Origin: Bradymonas sp963697525 | Lineage (GTDB): Bacteria > Myxococcota_A > Bradymonadia > Bradymonadales > Bradymonadaceae | Direction: 5' to 3' | NCBI GenBank assembly: GCA_963697525.1 | Contig: OY969087.1 | Coordinates: 6,758,001 to 6,822,000, forward strand | Length of the DNA stretch: 64,000 bases | Made by a program: the position numbers and the translations under genes | Notes under the pieces: generated by a model | What the model saw: the letters and a program-made list of their open reading frames with translations, nothing else | What the model was told of the DNA's origin: nothing | The model's database searches: none | Part shown: piece by piece, positions 1 to 8,994 of the stretch | Layout of the letters: each line of letters opens with the position of its first letter | Numbering within the stretch: position 1 is the stretch's first letter

Positions 1-1041
1 ATGAACGCCGCCCCCACAGCCTGTGTGAGCCTCCTGGTCGCCCTGAGCGTCAGCGCCTGCGGCCCGCAGACCATCGAGCCGGTGCCGGACATCCCGGAGA
101 CGGTCTCCTACGACACCGTCAAGATCGACTACGGCGGCGAGGACGGCGTCGCCCAGGCCCAGCGGGGCGCGTTCGACGGGCCGGTGACCCTCGGCCAGAA
201 GCTGGTGGGCGACCCCTCCACCATGGCCAAGTTGACCCGCGGGGTGGTCTTCGGGACCAACCGCACGATCTACAAGGTATTTGCGTTCATCGACGCGCTG
301 ACCAAGTTTCCGGCGCGCCACCCCAGCTCGACGCGCTGGATCTGGCAGGGTGAGCCCCAGGGCAACTACCTGTACTTCCAGATCGACGCCACCGATCACG
401 ACACCTTCCAGTACACCCTGCGCTGGGGCAACGACGCCCAGGACAACCGCACCGTGTTCACCGGCTGGTACCACCCGCTGGCCGACAACACCGCCCACAC
501 CGGCGCCCAGGACGGCGAGGGCCTGTTGCACCTGGACTTCGACGCGCTGCACGCCTACGACCCCACCGCCGCCCAGGGCCAGATGGCCATCGCCTTTCGC
601 TCCCACCACGACGTGCGCCAGGTGCGCGTGGGCTTCGCCGAGTTCACCGACGGCACGGCCGAGCCGTTGAGCGCGATCTACCGCTACGTCGAGCTGCCCG
701 GCGGGCGCGGCCGGCTGGTGTTCTTCGCCCACGGCGACTTCTCCAAAGACGGGCGGCCCTACGAATTCTTGAGCGTCGACGCCAACTGGCTGGCCGACCA
801 CCAGGGCCGGGTGGCCGCGCGCGTCCAGGGCGGCAGCGTCAGCCAGCCGGTCACCGTCGGGGAATGCTGGGACGCCGACCAGACCACCGTGTGGGCCCAC
901 AGCCAGCCCACCCTGCCCAACTACGACGGCGGCTCCCAGGACGCCTGCGCCCCGGCGCTGGGCGCCCTGTCGCTGGACGCGCCCACCTACGCCGCCCCCG
1001 ACGGCGACCCCCAGGTGCCCGGCCCCCATCCCAGCGAATAG
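1..1041 (+). CDS. Secreted lipoprotein of unknown function
   Basis: The 346-residue protein starts with a short hydrophobic segment ending in the lipobox LSVSAC (Cys20), so it is probably a lipid-anchored envelope protein. The rest is a soluble, aromatic-rich domain with no motif I recognise. The ATG is the first base of the window, so no ribosome binding site can be checked and the real start could lie further upstream. The frame has high GC at third positions like its neighbours, and the lipobox sits where expected if this start is right. No function is assigned. Confidence 0.75.
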   Translation: MNAAPTACVSLLVALSVSACGPQTIEPVPDIPETVSYDTVKIDYGGEDGVAQAQRGAFDGPVTLGQKLVGDPSTMAKLTRGVVFGTNRTIYKVFAFIDALTKFPARHPSSTRWIWQGEPQGNYLYFQIDATDHDTFQYTLRWGNDAQDNRTVFTGWYHPLADNTAHTGAQDGEGLLHLDFDALHAYDPTAAQGQMAIAFRSHHDVRQVRVGFAEFTDGTAEPLSAIYRYVELPGGRGRLVFFAHGDFSKDGRPYEFLSVDANWLADHQGRVAARVQGGSVSQPVTVGECWDADQTTVWAHSQPTLPNYDGGSQDACAPALGALSLDAPTYAAPDGDPQVPGPHPSE

Positions 1042-1161
1042 CGGGCCGGCAAAACGCACGGCTGTTGACGCCACCTTCCCAGCGTGCATCTTTATCCCAC
1101 GAGGAACTCCAAGCACACGACAGCCACCGCCGCTGTTACTCCACTCGAACGGGAGCCTGAG

Positions 1162-1431
1162 ATGAACGTCAGCAGCCTTTTGGATAGCGACATGCGCCAG
1201 CAAAACTACGACCAATTGCTCGACCGCCTGGGCCTGCAGCGCAAGGGCGCGGACAGCCACACCCTGGCGGCCATCGGGCTGTTCGGCCTGGGCATGGCCG
1301 TGGGGGTGTCGCTGGGGGTGCTCTTCGCCCCCCGGCGCGGCGAGGAGCTTCGCTCCCAGGCCGTCTCCAAGATCCCGGGCATGCGCCGGGATCTGCCCGC
1401 CCAGGAGCGCATCTACGAGCAGACCACCTGA
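1162..1431 (+). CDS. Small membrane protein, YtxH-like
   Basis: An 89-residue protein with one transmembrane helix (about residues 32-53, Gly/Leu/Val rich) followed by the sequence LFAPRRGEELRSQ. A helix followed by LFAP-basic-G-x-E-x-R is the hallmark of the YtxH/gas-vesicle-like general-stress family. The frame opens further upstream, but ATG 1162 is preferred because GGGAG lies just before it (1151-1155). The role is unknown; the fold suggests a helical protein on the cytoplasmic face of the membrane. Confidence 0.65.
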   Translation: MNVSSLLDSDMRQQNYDQLLDRLGLQRKGADSHTLAAIGLFGLGMAVGVSLGVLFAPRRGEELRSQAVSKIPGMRRDLPAQERIYEQTT

Positions 1432-1551
1432 GGGGAGTGATCGCCGCATGATCGGGCCGGACTCCCCGCGCGTCCGGCCCGGCGTGCTCATCCATGCTGC
1501 CCGATGATCCTGCCCGATGGTGTGTGGCAGGGCACCTGTCCGACGACTGCC

Positions 1552-2502
1552 ATGCATCCACCTGTCCAGCGCTGTCTGGGAGTGTTGACCACCATCGCGA
1601 CCCTGCTCGTGGCCCTGCCGGCGCGCGCCCAGGGGCCCCACAGCGTCGATTGCCGCTATGAGGTCCCCCACAGGCGCGATCCCGACGCCATGCTCGAGGG
1701 CGGCTTTTTGCCCAGCAGCGACATCTTTCGCCCGCTTCTGGCCGACCCCAAGGAGCCGCGCTTCGCCGCCAGCATCCAGCGGGTGCACTTCCAGCCCGGC
1801 CCGCTGGCCAGCCAGTCCACCGGCCAGGGGATCTGGGCGGGGGTGGTCAGCTTCGGCAGCATCCTGGGCATCTACGGCTGGCGAGGTCGCCACACCTGCA
1901 ACGGCGTGCAGGTGGGCCTGCTGGGCGGGGTGTTCAGCCAGTTCAACCTCGACGCCACCTCCGCCCCCCTGATCAACGCCGACTACATCGTGGGCATCCC
2001 GGTGACCCTGCGCCACGACGGCTTGTCGGTGCGCGCCGACGTCCACCACCAGTCCAGCCACCTGGGCGACGAGTTCGTCCTGTTCAACCCCCAGGTCCAC
2101 CGGCTGGACATGGGCTACGAGATCTTGGAGGCGATCGTCTCCTTCCAGGACACCTGGTGGCGGGTGTACGGCGGCGGCGGCTACATCCTGCACTCCCAGA
2201 CCTACCACTTCGGGCGCTGGAAGCTGCAGGCCGGCGGGGAGCTGCGGGCGCGCTCCTGGCAGTTTCGGGTGGGCCAAAACGGGCTGGTCGAGCCCGTGCT
2301 GGGCGTCGACGCCACCTCGTTTTCCGAGCGCGACTGGGGGGTGACCGTCAGCGCCAAGGGCGGGCTGTCGGCCACGACCAGCTACAGCACCCGCCACATC
2401 CGCGCGCTGGTGGTGTTCATGACCGGGTTTTACCCCTTCGGCCAGTTCTTCGCCCGCGACCAGTGGACCAACGTGGGCCTGGAGGCCCAATTCGAGTACT
2501 GA
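1552..2502 (+). CDS. Exported DUF1207-like outer-membrane protein
   Basis: The mature part begins after a signal peptide ending in LPARAQG, which fits a start at ATG 1552 better than the in-frame ATG 1504, because the extra 16 residues are not signal-like. Residues around 50-75 read FLPSSDIFRPLLADPKEPRF, which resembles the conserved opening of DUF1207 proteins. The remainder alternates short beta strands rich in Gly, Tyr and Trp and ends in Tyr, as outer-membrane barrels often do. It probably sits in the outer membrane; its function is unknown. The family call rests on this motif only. Confidence 0.7.
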   Translation: MHPPVQRCLGVLTTIATLLVALPARAQGPHSVDCRYEVPHRRDPDAMLEGGFLPSSDIFRPLLADPKEPRFAASIQRVHFQPGPLASQSTGQGIWAGVVSFGSILGIYGWRGRHTCNGVQVGLLGGVFSQFNLDATSAPLINADYIVGIPVTLRHDGLSVRADVHHQSSHLGDEFVLFNPQVHRLDMGYEILEAIVSFQDTWWRVYGGGGYILHSQTYHFGRWKLQAGGELRARSWQFRVGQNGLVEPVLGVDATSFSERDWGVTVSAKGGLSATTSYSTRHIRALVVFMTGFYPFGQFFARDQWTNVGLEAQFEY

Positions 2503-2508
2503 GGCGGG

Positions 2509-2703
2509 CTACGAGCCGCCCGGGCCCGGCCGCTGCCGCCGGCGCACCCGCGACCACACGCCGTGCAGCCAGCGCCGCGCCTGCTCGACCAGCGCCCACC
2601 GGGCCTCCCCGGGGTCGAAGGTCGGGTGATCCGGGCGCCGCGGCGGCGCCTCCGGGCTGCGCGGGTGGCTCGACCGGCCTCGGTGCGATCCCGAACGGGT
2701 CAT
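2509..2703 (-). CDS. Small basic protein, possible
   Basis: A 64-residue Arg/Pro-rich reading frame converging on the previous gene, with 6 bases between the stops. The main support is a strong ribosome binding site on the minus strand (AGGAGG, five bases before ATG 2703), which is hard to explain by chance. The C-terminal half (ARWALVEQARRWLHGVWSRV) could form an amphipathic helix. High-GC DNA gives many spurious Arg/Pro-rich frames, so this stays tentative. No family is recognised. Confidence 0.4.
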   Translation of the reverse strand: MTRSGSHRGRSSHPRSPEAPPRRPDHPTFDPGEARWALVEQARRWLHGVWSRVRRRQRPGPGGS

Positions 2704-3110
2704 CGCATCCTCCTCCATGGGGTGACGGGTGTGGGTGGCTCTGCATCAAAGATAGACACCCCAGCCGGCCGACAACGCCTCGGGCGCCCCCGCCCCCCGG
2801 CAATCGCCGCCCCAGCCGCCCCCACCGCCGCTTTGGCGAGGGCTAAGTGTGCGCGCCGACACGATTTTTTGACTATCGGGGAAGGTCGGCCATGTCCGAG
2901 TCGTTGAACCCCTGAACACCGGCTCGATGCGCCTTGGGCCGACGGGGTCGAGCAAGCAGAACCCCGCCAGGCCGCAAGCACAAGGACGCGAGACGGTCGA
3001 TGTTCGCTGGGGAGCGAACATCACACACGTGGCTGCGTCGTGCTCGGGGGAAACTGAGTCGTCCAGCCGTCCTTCATCAACACCAGAAGCAAGCAAGCAG
3101 AGAGGTAAGC
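2704..3110. other. Intergenic region, 5' leader of the cold-shock gene
   Basis: No convincing gene is seen in these 407 bases; the Arg/Pro-rich frames are composition artefacts. The stretch must carry the promoter of the minus-strand small gene and the promoter and probably long leader of the cold-shock gene at 3111. Long structured leaders are usual for csp genes, but I cannot place a cold box or promoter with confidence. Confidence 0.4.
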
Positions 3111-3335
3111 ATGACGACCGGTTCGGTTAAGTGGTTCAACAACGCAAAGGGTTACGGTTTCATCAATATCGAGGGGACCGACGAGGACATCTTCGTGCAC
3201 TACAGCCAGATCGTCGAGGAGGGGTTCAAGACCCTCCAGGCCGACGAGACCGTCCAGTTCGAGCTGCACCGCGGCCCCAAGGGGCTCCACGCGGCGCATG
3301 TCGAGCGCACGACCAACAAGGTGTCCAAGCAGTAA
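3111..3335 (+). CDS. Cold-shock domain protein (CspA family)
   Basis: A 74-residue single cold-shock domain. It has both RNA-binding signatures: RNP1 as KGYGFI and RNP2 as DIFVHY. Such proteins bind single-stranded RNA or DNA and melt RNA structure, acting as RNA chaperones in cold or growth transitions. The start ATG 3111 follows GAGAGG. Length and motifs match the family fully. A second cold-shock gene lies at 34123 on the other strand. The gene ends in a strong intrinsic terminator, so it is probably monocistronic. Confidence 0.95.
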   Translation: MTTGSVKWFNNAKGYGFINIEGTDEDIFVHYSQIVEEGFKTLQADETVQFELHRGPKGLHAAHVERTTNKVSKQ

Positions 3336-3398
3336 CCCATGACCTTTTGCGGCGAACCGGCCCGTCATTGAGCGCGGGTGGGTGAGCCGTCAATCACC

Positions 3399-3429
3399 GG
3401 GCCGGGGTCCTCCCCCGGCCCTTTTTTTT
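3399..3429 (+). terminator. Rho-independent terminator of the cold-shock gene
   Basis: Perfect 9-bp stem GGGCCGGGG (3399-3407) and CCCCGGCCC (3413-3421), a 5-base loop, then eight T (3422-3429). It lies 63 bases after the cold-shock stop codon. Confidence 0.95.
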
Positions 3430-3538
3430 GAGTCCACGCCTTCACAAACCATTGAAATCCCTATACAATCGCCCCGAACTCCCCATCGGACATGGCGTCT
3501 GAATGGTCCTCGCCTGGTTGTACTTGTGTGGCGGTCGT

Positions 3539-4072
3539 ATGCGGTTGTCTCTCCCTGTCGTTCCCCTCGCCCTGTTGGTCGTGCTCTGTGCTGTCCTGGT
3601 GGGGGCGGGCTGCGGCTCGGCCGCCCAGGACAACGCCCCCATCGCCACCGTGTTCAACCCCTGCTCCCCGCTGGTCATCGACACCCGCCCGGGGCTGGAC
3701 GAGGCGGAGTCGGCCAGCGTCGACCAGGCCCTAAAGATGTGGAATGACGCCGCCCCCCTGGCGCTGACCCGCCAGCCGGTCGACGCCGCCCCCCACATCC
3801 CGGTCTCCTTCGTCAAGACCGCCCCGTTCGTGCGCGGCTATTACGACGATGCCAAGGGCACCGTGCTGGTCAACCGCGCCCTGACCGCCCACGCCAAGGC
3901 GATCATTTTGGCCCACGAGCTCGGCCACGCCTTCGGGTTGCACCACGTCTCGCGCGACACCCGCCACTCGGTGATGAACCCGGGCACGCCCGACATCGCC
4001 CCCACCGCCCGCGACGCCGAGGTGTTGATGGAGCACTGGCCCACCTGTGGCGCCGCCGCCTCCAATCCTTGA
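3539..4072 (+). CDS. Matrixin-like zinc metalloprotease lipoprotein
   Basis: A 177-residue protein with a lipoprotein signal (lipobox LVGAGC) and the zinc-binding motif HELGHAFGLHH at residues 126-136, i.e. HExxHxxGxxH with Glu127 as catalytic base. A following SVMNPG supplies the Met-turn of metzincins. It is therefore a small membrane-anchored matrixin/astacin-like protease, probably facing the periplasm or cell surface. An in-frame ATG at 3503 would add 12 residues before the signal; 3539 gives a normal signal peptide. Substrate unknown. Confidence 0.85.
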   Translation: MRLSLPVVPLALLVVLCAVLVGAGCGSAAQDNAPIATVFNPCSPLVIDTRPGLDEAESASVDQALKMWNDAAPLALTRQPVDAAPHIPVSFVKTAPFVRGYYDDAKGTVLVNRALTAHAKAIILAHELGHAFGLHHVSRDTRHSVMNPGTPDIAPTARDAEVLMEHWPTCGAAASNP

Positions 4073-4456
4073 CCTGTCCTGCCATAGCTTTACCTTTCTC
4101 ACTGAAACCGCCGCAGGGGAAAAGCGGCGATGTGGAGAGACTTTCGACTCTTACGGCATCGACCGTTTAAGGGGGATCATTTGCAAGCAGTATCCGACAT
4201 GACGTGCTGTCGCGCTCGCTAGTCAGCAGTTGTTCGTACTGGTGTTCGCGGATGGAGATCAGTTGGAGCCATCACCCGGGTGCACAGCGCTGCCCAGAGC
4301 ATCTGTGTGCCTGCCGTGCCCTGGTGGTACGGCACGGGCGCTTCTAGCGGGCCCGACTCACCGCGCTCACCCCCCCACAAGACAGGGACGTCACCCAACT
4401 TTAAGAGTGTGCAAAGTCTCGTGAGCGAGCATGACACAGACCAAAGGAGTCACATC
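4073..4456 (+). other. Intergenic leader upstream of the beta-barrel pair
   Basis: No gene is seen in these 384 bases. Two inverted repeats are visible: CGCCGC/GCGGCG around 4110-4130, and CCGTGCC/GGCACGG around 4315-4340. The stretch probably holds the promoter and leader of the beta-barrel gene at 4457. I find no match to a riboswitch I know. Confidence 0.4.
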
Positions 4457-5260
4457 ATGAAGAATTACAAGCTGTTGGGACTCGCAATCGTCGTAGGCTC
4501 GCTGTTGGCCGCCGGTCCGGCTGCCGCGCAGGACTACGGTCAGGATCAGAATCAGGACCAGAATCAGGTGGGCCAGGACCAGGATCAGGGGGATCAGGCC
4601 GAGGACAACAACTCCCAAGACCAGGTCACGGCGCCGGAGGACAACACCCCGGCAGTCGCCCAGCCCGAGGCCGTCTCCGAGCCCTATGAGCAGCCCACGC
4701 CGGTGGTCCAGAACAACCAGCCGGCGCTGACGACCCCCTTTGGCCTGGGCCTGACCATCGGTGGTGGCGTCAACGGGTTTACCGACGGCGACTTCAACAA
4801 TTTCGTCAACGTCGGTGGCGGCTGGGAGGGTCGTCTGACCATCGGCACCCGCTCCATCGTCGGCCTGGAAGCCTCGTATGTGGGTACGGCCAACGGCATC
4901 GACAACAGCGTGCCCGGCGTGAGCAACAACGCCTATCTGCTGTCCAACGGTGTCGACGGTGCCATCCGCCTGAACCTGACCACCACGGCGGTGCGTCCGT
5001 TCATCCTGGCCGGGGCCGGCTGGAAGCACTATTCCATCCAGAATACCAACGTGAACACCTCGGCGCTGCAGAACTCCGACGATGTCGTCGAGTTCCCGCT
5101 GGGCGCCGGGCTCAACTTCACCTACGACCGGTTCATGGCCGACGTGCGCGGCGTGTTCAAGCCGTCGATCGACAACGAGATGTTCCGCTCGCAGATCAAC
5201 AACGACGCCAACAAGCTGCATACCTGGCAGGCGAACGCGAACATCGGCTTTGAATTCTAA
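4457..5260 (+). CDS. Outer-membrane beta-barrel protein, Gln/Asp-rich N-terminus
   Basis: A 267-residue exported protein. The signal peptide ends at AAAQ (about residue 25). Next comes a low-complexity DQNQDQ segment (about 26-60), then a barrel domain of about 175 residues with alternating hydrophobic strands that ends in the C-terminal Phe signature read by the BAM machinery. The start ATG 4457 follows AAAGGAG. It is clearly paralogous to the next gene: both contain GAGWKHYS, a YVGTAN motif, and NxGFEF at the C-terminus. It is probably a small eight-stranded OmpW/OmpA-like barrel; its function is unknown. Confidence 0.85.
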   Translation: MKNYKLLGLAIVVGSLLAAGPAAAQDYGQDQNQDQNQVGQDQDQGDQAEDNNSQDQVTAPEDNTPAVAQPEAVSEPYEQPTPVVQNNQPALTTPFGLGLTIGGGVNGFTDGDFNNFVNVGGGWEGRLTIGTRSIVGLEASYVGTANGIDNSVPGVSNNAYLLSNGVDGAIRLNLTTTAVRPFILAGAGWKHYSIQNTNVNTSALQNSDDVVEFPLGAGLNFTYDRFMADVRGVFKPSIDNEMFRSQINNDANKLHTWQANANIGFEF

Positions 5261-5436
5261 TCCACACCCCGCCGGCCTGGCCGGCCACCGACACTGAACC
5301 GTGCGACGGGCGCACGACGCTGCTCGCGGCGTCTGTGCGCCCGTCGCATGTCGCACCACCCGAAAGCCTCGTCTGCCCCCCGAGGCGATGCTCGTGACCG
5401 TATGTCATTGCCGCCTAATGTGCCAAGGAGTCTGTT

Positions 5437-6165
5437 ATGAAGGGTCATCATGTATTGGGGCTTGCCGTCGCCATCGCACTGGGACTGAGCACCGCGCCGC
5501 TGGCGGCCCAGCCGACTACCAGCGACCAGCCAGCCGACCAAACGCCGGCGGCGGCCAACCAACAGACGGCCACCCAGGCCGAGACGATCGACGAGCCGCA
5601 CACCCAGGCGCCCCCGGCGCCGCCCGAGCGCCACACGCTGCTGCCCATCGGGCTGGGATTGTCGGTGGGCGGCGGCTTCGCCGGCTTTCTGAGCAGTGAT
5701 TTCAACGATATCGTCAACCCCGGCGGCGGCTGGAACGCGCGCCTGCTGGTGGGCACCGACCACATGATCGGCGCCGAGTTCGGCTACGTGGGCACGGCCA
5801 ACGACCTGCAGGAGCTGGGCCTCGACGAAAATGCCTACTTGCTGACCAATGGAGGGCACGTGGCCGTGCGCCTGAGCCTGTTGCCCATGTATTACGACTT
5901 TCGGCCCTACCTGCTGGCGGGGGCGGGTTGGAAGCATTATTCGGTGCAGCGCACCCGCCAGAACAGCTCGTCGCTGAACAGCTCCGACGACGTCCTCGAG
6001 ATCCCGCTGGCCGGCGGCATCCACTACGACTATGCCCCGCTGTTCGCCGACCTGCGCGTGACCTTCGCCCCGGCCTTTGGCGAGGGCCTGGTCAAGGGAC
6101 CGCTGGACAACCACGGTGACCTGAGCACCTGGGCGACCGACGCCAACGTCGGCTTCGAATTCTGA
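5437..6165 (+). CDS. Outer-membrane beta-barrel protein, paralogue of the preceding gene
   Basis: A 242-residue paralogue of the upstream barrel. It has a signal peptide ending LAAQ, a Gln/Thr/Pro-rich linker (about residues 25-65) and a barrel domain sharing LGLSVGGGF, YVGTAN, AGAGWKHYS and a C-terminal NVGFEF. ATG 5437 follows AAGGAG. The linkers of the two paralogues differ completely while the barrels are conserved, consistent with tandem duplication and linker drift. A strong terminator follows at 6188. Confidence 0.85.
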   Translation: MKGHHVLGLAVAIALGLSTAPLAAQPTTSDQPADQTPAAANQQTATQAETIDEPHTQAPPAPPERHTLLPIGLGLSVGGGFAGFLSSDFNDIVNPGGGWNARLLVGTDHMIGAEFGYVGTANDLQELGLDENAYLLTNGGHVAVRLSLLPMYYDFRPYLLAGAGWKHYSVQRTRQNSSSLNSSDDVLEIPLAGGIHYDYAPLFADLRVTFAPAFGEGLVKGPLDNHGDLSTWATDANVGFEF

Positions 6166-6187
6166 GTCGCGCCGGTGCTGCCCGAAA

Positions 6188-6226
6188 AAAAAGACCCGCT
6201 CAGCGTGATGCTGAGCGGGTCTTTTT
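6188..6226. terminator. Bidirectional intrinsic terminator
   Basis: A 17-bp perfect stem, 6188-6204 with 6210-6226, around the loop GTGAT, with A-run and T-run at its two ends. It ends transcription from the barrel gene on the plus strand and from the small gene at 6266-6499 on the minus strand. Confidence 0.95.
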
Positions 6227-6265
6227 GAAGCGATGAGACGCCGTCAGGCGGCGCCTTCAAAGCGC

Positions 6266-6499
6266 TTACTCGGCGTCGTTGAAGAACGTCGGCACGTCGT
6301 TGGCCGGCTTCTCGTCGCCTTTTTTGATCGACTGAATCTCCTGACGAGACTCGTGGAACGCTTTTTTGGCCTGCAGGAACGCCTTGCGCACGCGGGTAGC
6401 GGCGGCTTTGTTGGTGCCAGCGAAGGCCTGCTGGATGTCACCGTTCTCTTCGGCCTCTTTGAGCGTTTTCATCGCTGCAATGTACTCTTCGGCTGCCAT
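6266..6499 (-). CDS. Small helical conserved-type protein
   Basis: A 77-residue charged, wholly alpha-helical protein with many Lys and Ala residues (KAFLQAKKAFHESRQE). On the minus strand GGAGGT lies six bases before ATG 6499, which makes this start better than the in-frame ATG at 6505 that abuts the Shine-Dalgarno sequence. Codon use is less GC-rich than its neighbours and resembles a well-expressed gene. I do not recognise the family. The Lys/Ala pattern is faintly like small histone-like proteins, but that is not enough to assign a role. Confidence 0.75.
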   Translation of the reverse strand: MAAEEYIAAMKTLKEAEENGDIQQAFAGTNKAAATRVRKAFLQAKKAFHESRQEIQSIKKGDEKPANDVPTFFNDAE

Positions 6500-6659
6500 T
6501 GTCATACCTCCAATTAGGCTGGGTTTGCGTGGTGGTCATTACACGAAAATGAAGAAATCTGCCAGCGTGTCATTGCACGATTTGCGCTTGATCTCAAGCG
6601 CGAATCAACATCGGCCTGACGACGCTGCGGCGGCGGTTCGCACGCCCGAACCAACCGTT

Positions 6660-8738
6660 CTACCCGTCGTGGGGATAACAGACATTGGCGGCGCAAAACA
6701 AGCCGTCACAACAGTCTGCGTCGGTGCTGCATGTCTCTGCCACCCTCCGACAACGCTCGGGAGGCGGCGGGGAGCATACCAGCGCCCCGTCCTGACCGGG
6801 CAGACACTCGCCACTACAACATTCTCCCCCCACACTGCAAGCCTCGGCGTCATGCCGGCACGGTTGGGGAGCCCAATAGGCGGCGATATTCATCGACGCG
6901 GTGTCCTGACCGGGCAGCCAATACCCCACCTCGCTGGGGTCCTGGCCGGGGGTGGGGTGCTTGGCGATGGCCGACACCCAGATCTGCTGGCGGCTCGATC
7001 CACGCGTGCCCACCTGGGCGTTGCCGTAATCACGCCGCGACAAGTAACTCAGCCAGAAATAGTCCTTGGTCTCGAACGGCGAGAACCTGGGCTGGAAGGT
7101 GTCGGTGGTGTTGGGGCCGCCGTTGGCCTTGTCCAGGCGCACCAGGTCGGTGCCGTCGCGGCGCATGAAATACAGCGCGTCCTGCATGGTCTCGCTGCGC
7201 GATCCGCTGCCATGGGCGAACGCCAGCCACTGCGAGTCCGGCGTCCACGTCGGGTAGCTGGCCGCCTGGCCGGCGGGCTGGGCGTTGGGCACGTCCGCGC
7301 CGGCACGGATGACGTGGGCGGCGCCGAAGCTGTCCTGGCCGGTCACCGGCACCACGGCGACGTCGCCGCGGGTATTGGCCCCACCCCAGGTGTCGATATT
7401 GGCGATGTAGGCCACCAGGCTGCCGTCGGGCGACCACGACGGCTGGGTGGCGCCCCCGCCCGGAAGCGTGCCCGCCTGGGGCTGGAGGATCTGGCCGCTG
7501 AACGGGTCCATCAGCGCCAGGTGGCTGGCGCCGCCGCCCTCGCCCTGGCTGACCATCAACCGGGAGTCGTCCGGGCTCCACGTCGAAAACCACCACCGCG
7601 GCCCACTAGTGCTCAGCGGAAATTCGGTGGGCACCGGATCCTGGGTGAGGTTTTTGGTCAGATCGAACACGTTGCCGATATTGTCGCCGCCGCCCAGCCG
7701 ACCGACCATGTACCGCCCGCTATGCGACACCGAGTGACACCCCACGCAGCGGTTGCCGTCGGCGCCCGGCGGGGGATTGGGCATGAATTGCTCGCGGGTG
7801 GCTGTGCCGTCGTCGATGCGCACGATATGGCCGGCGGCGATGTCCCAGTAGTACACCGACCCGGAGATCGTACCGCGGGCAAAGCGAATCTCGACCGGCG
7901 GCGAGGTGACCAGATCGCCGGAGGCCGCCTCCAGTCGCGTCACCGCGATGCGCATCGGCTGATCCGGGTCGCTCTGGGCCATGGAGCGCCAGGCGTCGGC
8001 GTCGGCCAGCCAGTGGTTGCCAAAGCCCGCCCCGGTATCCTTGATGTAGGCGGTGACCTGGGCGCTGGGCTTGGTCAGCCGAATCTGAAACAGGTCGTCC
8101 TGGGCGCCGTTGATCCACTGGATGTCCGCCGGGTAGACGTTCTCGGGCATGAGCGCCCCGTCGAGCGGATAGACGACCTTGGCCGCCCGCGCGGGATCGT
8201 CGACCATGGTCCCCACGAAGCTCTGGGCGACGTCGTCGGCCACGCCGTCACCGCGGATCGTGCGCTCGATATGCACGGTGACCGTGGCAGTGGCCGGGTC
8301 CAGGTGGGCCTCGCCGTCGAGCGGCGTGGCCGTGATCGTCGCCTGACCGCCGACGATCCCGTTGGCGATGAACGCCCCGTCGGTCGGGCCGATATAGCCC
8401 ACCCGCTCGGAGTCCAGGCTGTATTCGACCGAGCCGCCGTACCACCCGGTATGTCCGTCGGCGTAGGTGGCCTGGACGTGAAAGTCCTTCTCCGGGGTCG
8501 CCCCGTCGGCGGCGACGATGTCGGCCGTGGCCGGCACGACCTTTAACGAGGTGACCGTCGTCGACTGCGTGTCGTGCCCCCCGCCGCCGTCGTGCGGCGC
8601 GCACTGGCCGCCGTCACACCCACCGGCGTCGCCGTGCCCCGTCGTCGACACCGTCGTCTGCCCGCTCTGGCAGGCCACCACCGACACCATCACAAGCGCC
8701 GCAATCACACCAACGCGCCCTAGCTCCGTCCTCACCAT
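6660..8738 (-). CDS. PD40 beta-propeller lipoprotein with one CxxCH motif
   Basis: A 692-residue lipoprotein (lipobox SVVAC, Cys23). After an Asp/Gly-rich linker come an Ig-like region (about 60-160), a central region and several PD40/TolB-like propeller repeats (SWSPDGSLVAYIA, TWTPDSQWLAFAHG). CVGCH at 331-335 is a possible covalent haem site. The C-terminal about 65 residues hold two Cys-rich modules (ACSVGGECCSGECLPG and TCSTDADCCDGLFC), of a type common on surface proteins of myxobacteria and relatives. ATG 8738 follows GGAG. It is probably surface exposed; the ligand is unknown. Confidence 0.8.
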   Translation of the reverse strand: MVRTELGRVGVIAALVMVSVVACQSGQTTVSTTGHGDAGGCDGGQCAPHDGGGGHDTQSTTVTSLKVVPATADIVAADGATPEKDFHVQATYADGHTGWYGGSVEYSLDSERVGYIGPTDGAFIANGIVGGQATITATPLDGEAHLDPATATVTVHIERTIRGDGVADDVAQSFVGTMVDDPARAAKVVYPLDGALMPENVYPADIQWINGAQDDLFQIRLTKPSAQVTAYIKDTGAGFGNHWLADADAWRSMAQSDPDQPMRIAVTRLEAASGDLVTSPPVEIRFARGTISGSVYYWDIAAGHIVRIDDGTATREQFMPNPPPGADGNRCVGCHSVSHSGRYMVGRLGGGDNIGNVFDLTKNLTQDPVPTEFPLSTSGPRWWFSTWSPDDSRLMVSQGEGGGASHLALMDPFSGQILQPQAGTLPGGGATQPSWSPDGSLVAYIANIDTWGGANTRGDVAVVPVTGQDSFGAAHVIRAGADVPNAQPAGQAASYPTWTPDSQWLAFAHGSGSRSETMQDALYFMRRDGTDLVRLDKANGGPNTTDTFQPRFSPFETKDYFWLSYLSRRDYGNAQVGTRGSSRQQIWVSAIAKHPTPGQDPSEVGYWLPGQDTASMNIAAYWAPQPCRHDAEACSVGGECCSGECLPGQDGALVCSPPPPERCRRVAETCSTDADCCDGLFCAANVCYPHDG

Positions 8739-8994
8739 CAGCTACTCCAATCCAAAAGAGCATATTTCCCGGATGGTGGGGACTATAGCAGATTGTGCGC
8801 CGGCGAAGCTATCCGTGCGTGGGCGCAGGTCTGTAATGCGGGAACTTCCAGGCGTGAAGGCACCTGGTTCTGGCGTCGGGGAGACCCCGTCAGCCTCGCG
8901 CCGCTGGTCAATCAGATCGTCAGCTAGCGGCGGCGGGGTTTGCCTCCCAAGGCCCCAGCGGCCTCGCGCCGCTGGTGAATCAGATCGTCAGCTA
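8739..8994. repeat. Intergenic DNA with two diverged array-B units (repeat copy 1)
   Basis: No gene is seen. At 8895-8926 and 8962-8994 lie two copies of a unit whose reverse complement reads TAGCTGACGATCTGATT, then a hairpin. In the second copy the arms are CCAGCGGC and GCCGCTGG. They match the 67-bp units at 20527-21030, whose arms are instead CCGGCGGG and CCCGCCGG. Confidence 0.75.

Noticed and set aside
4110..4135. c-di-GMP-like riboswitch hairpin (GCAGGGGAAAAGC)
   Set aside because: Only one stem-loop is visible, and it lacks the conserved second helix and tetraloop receptor of the known motif.
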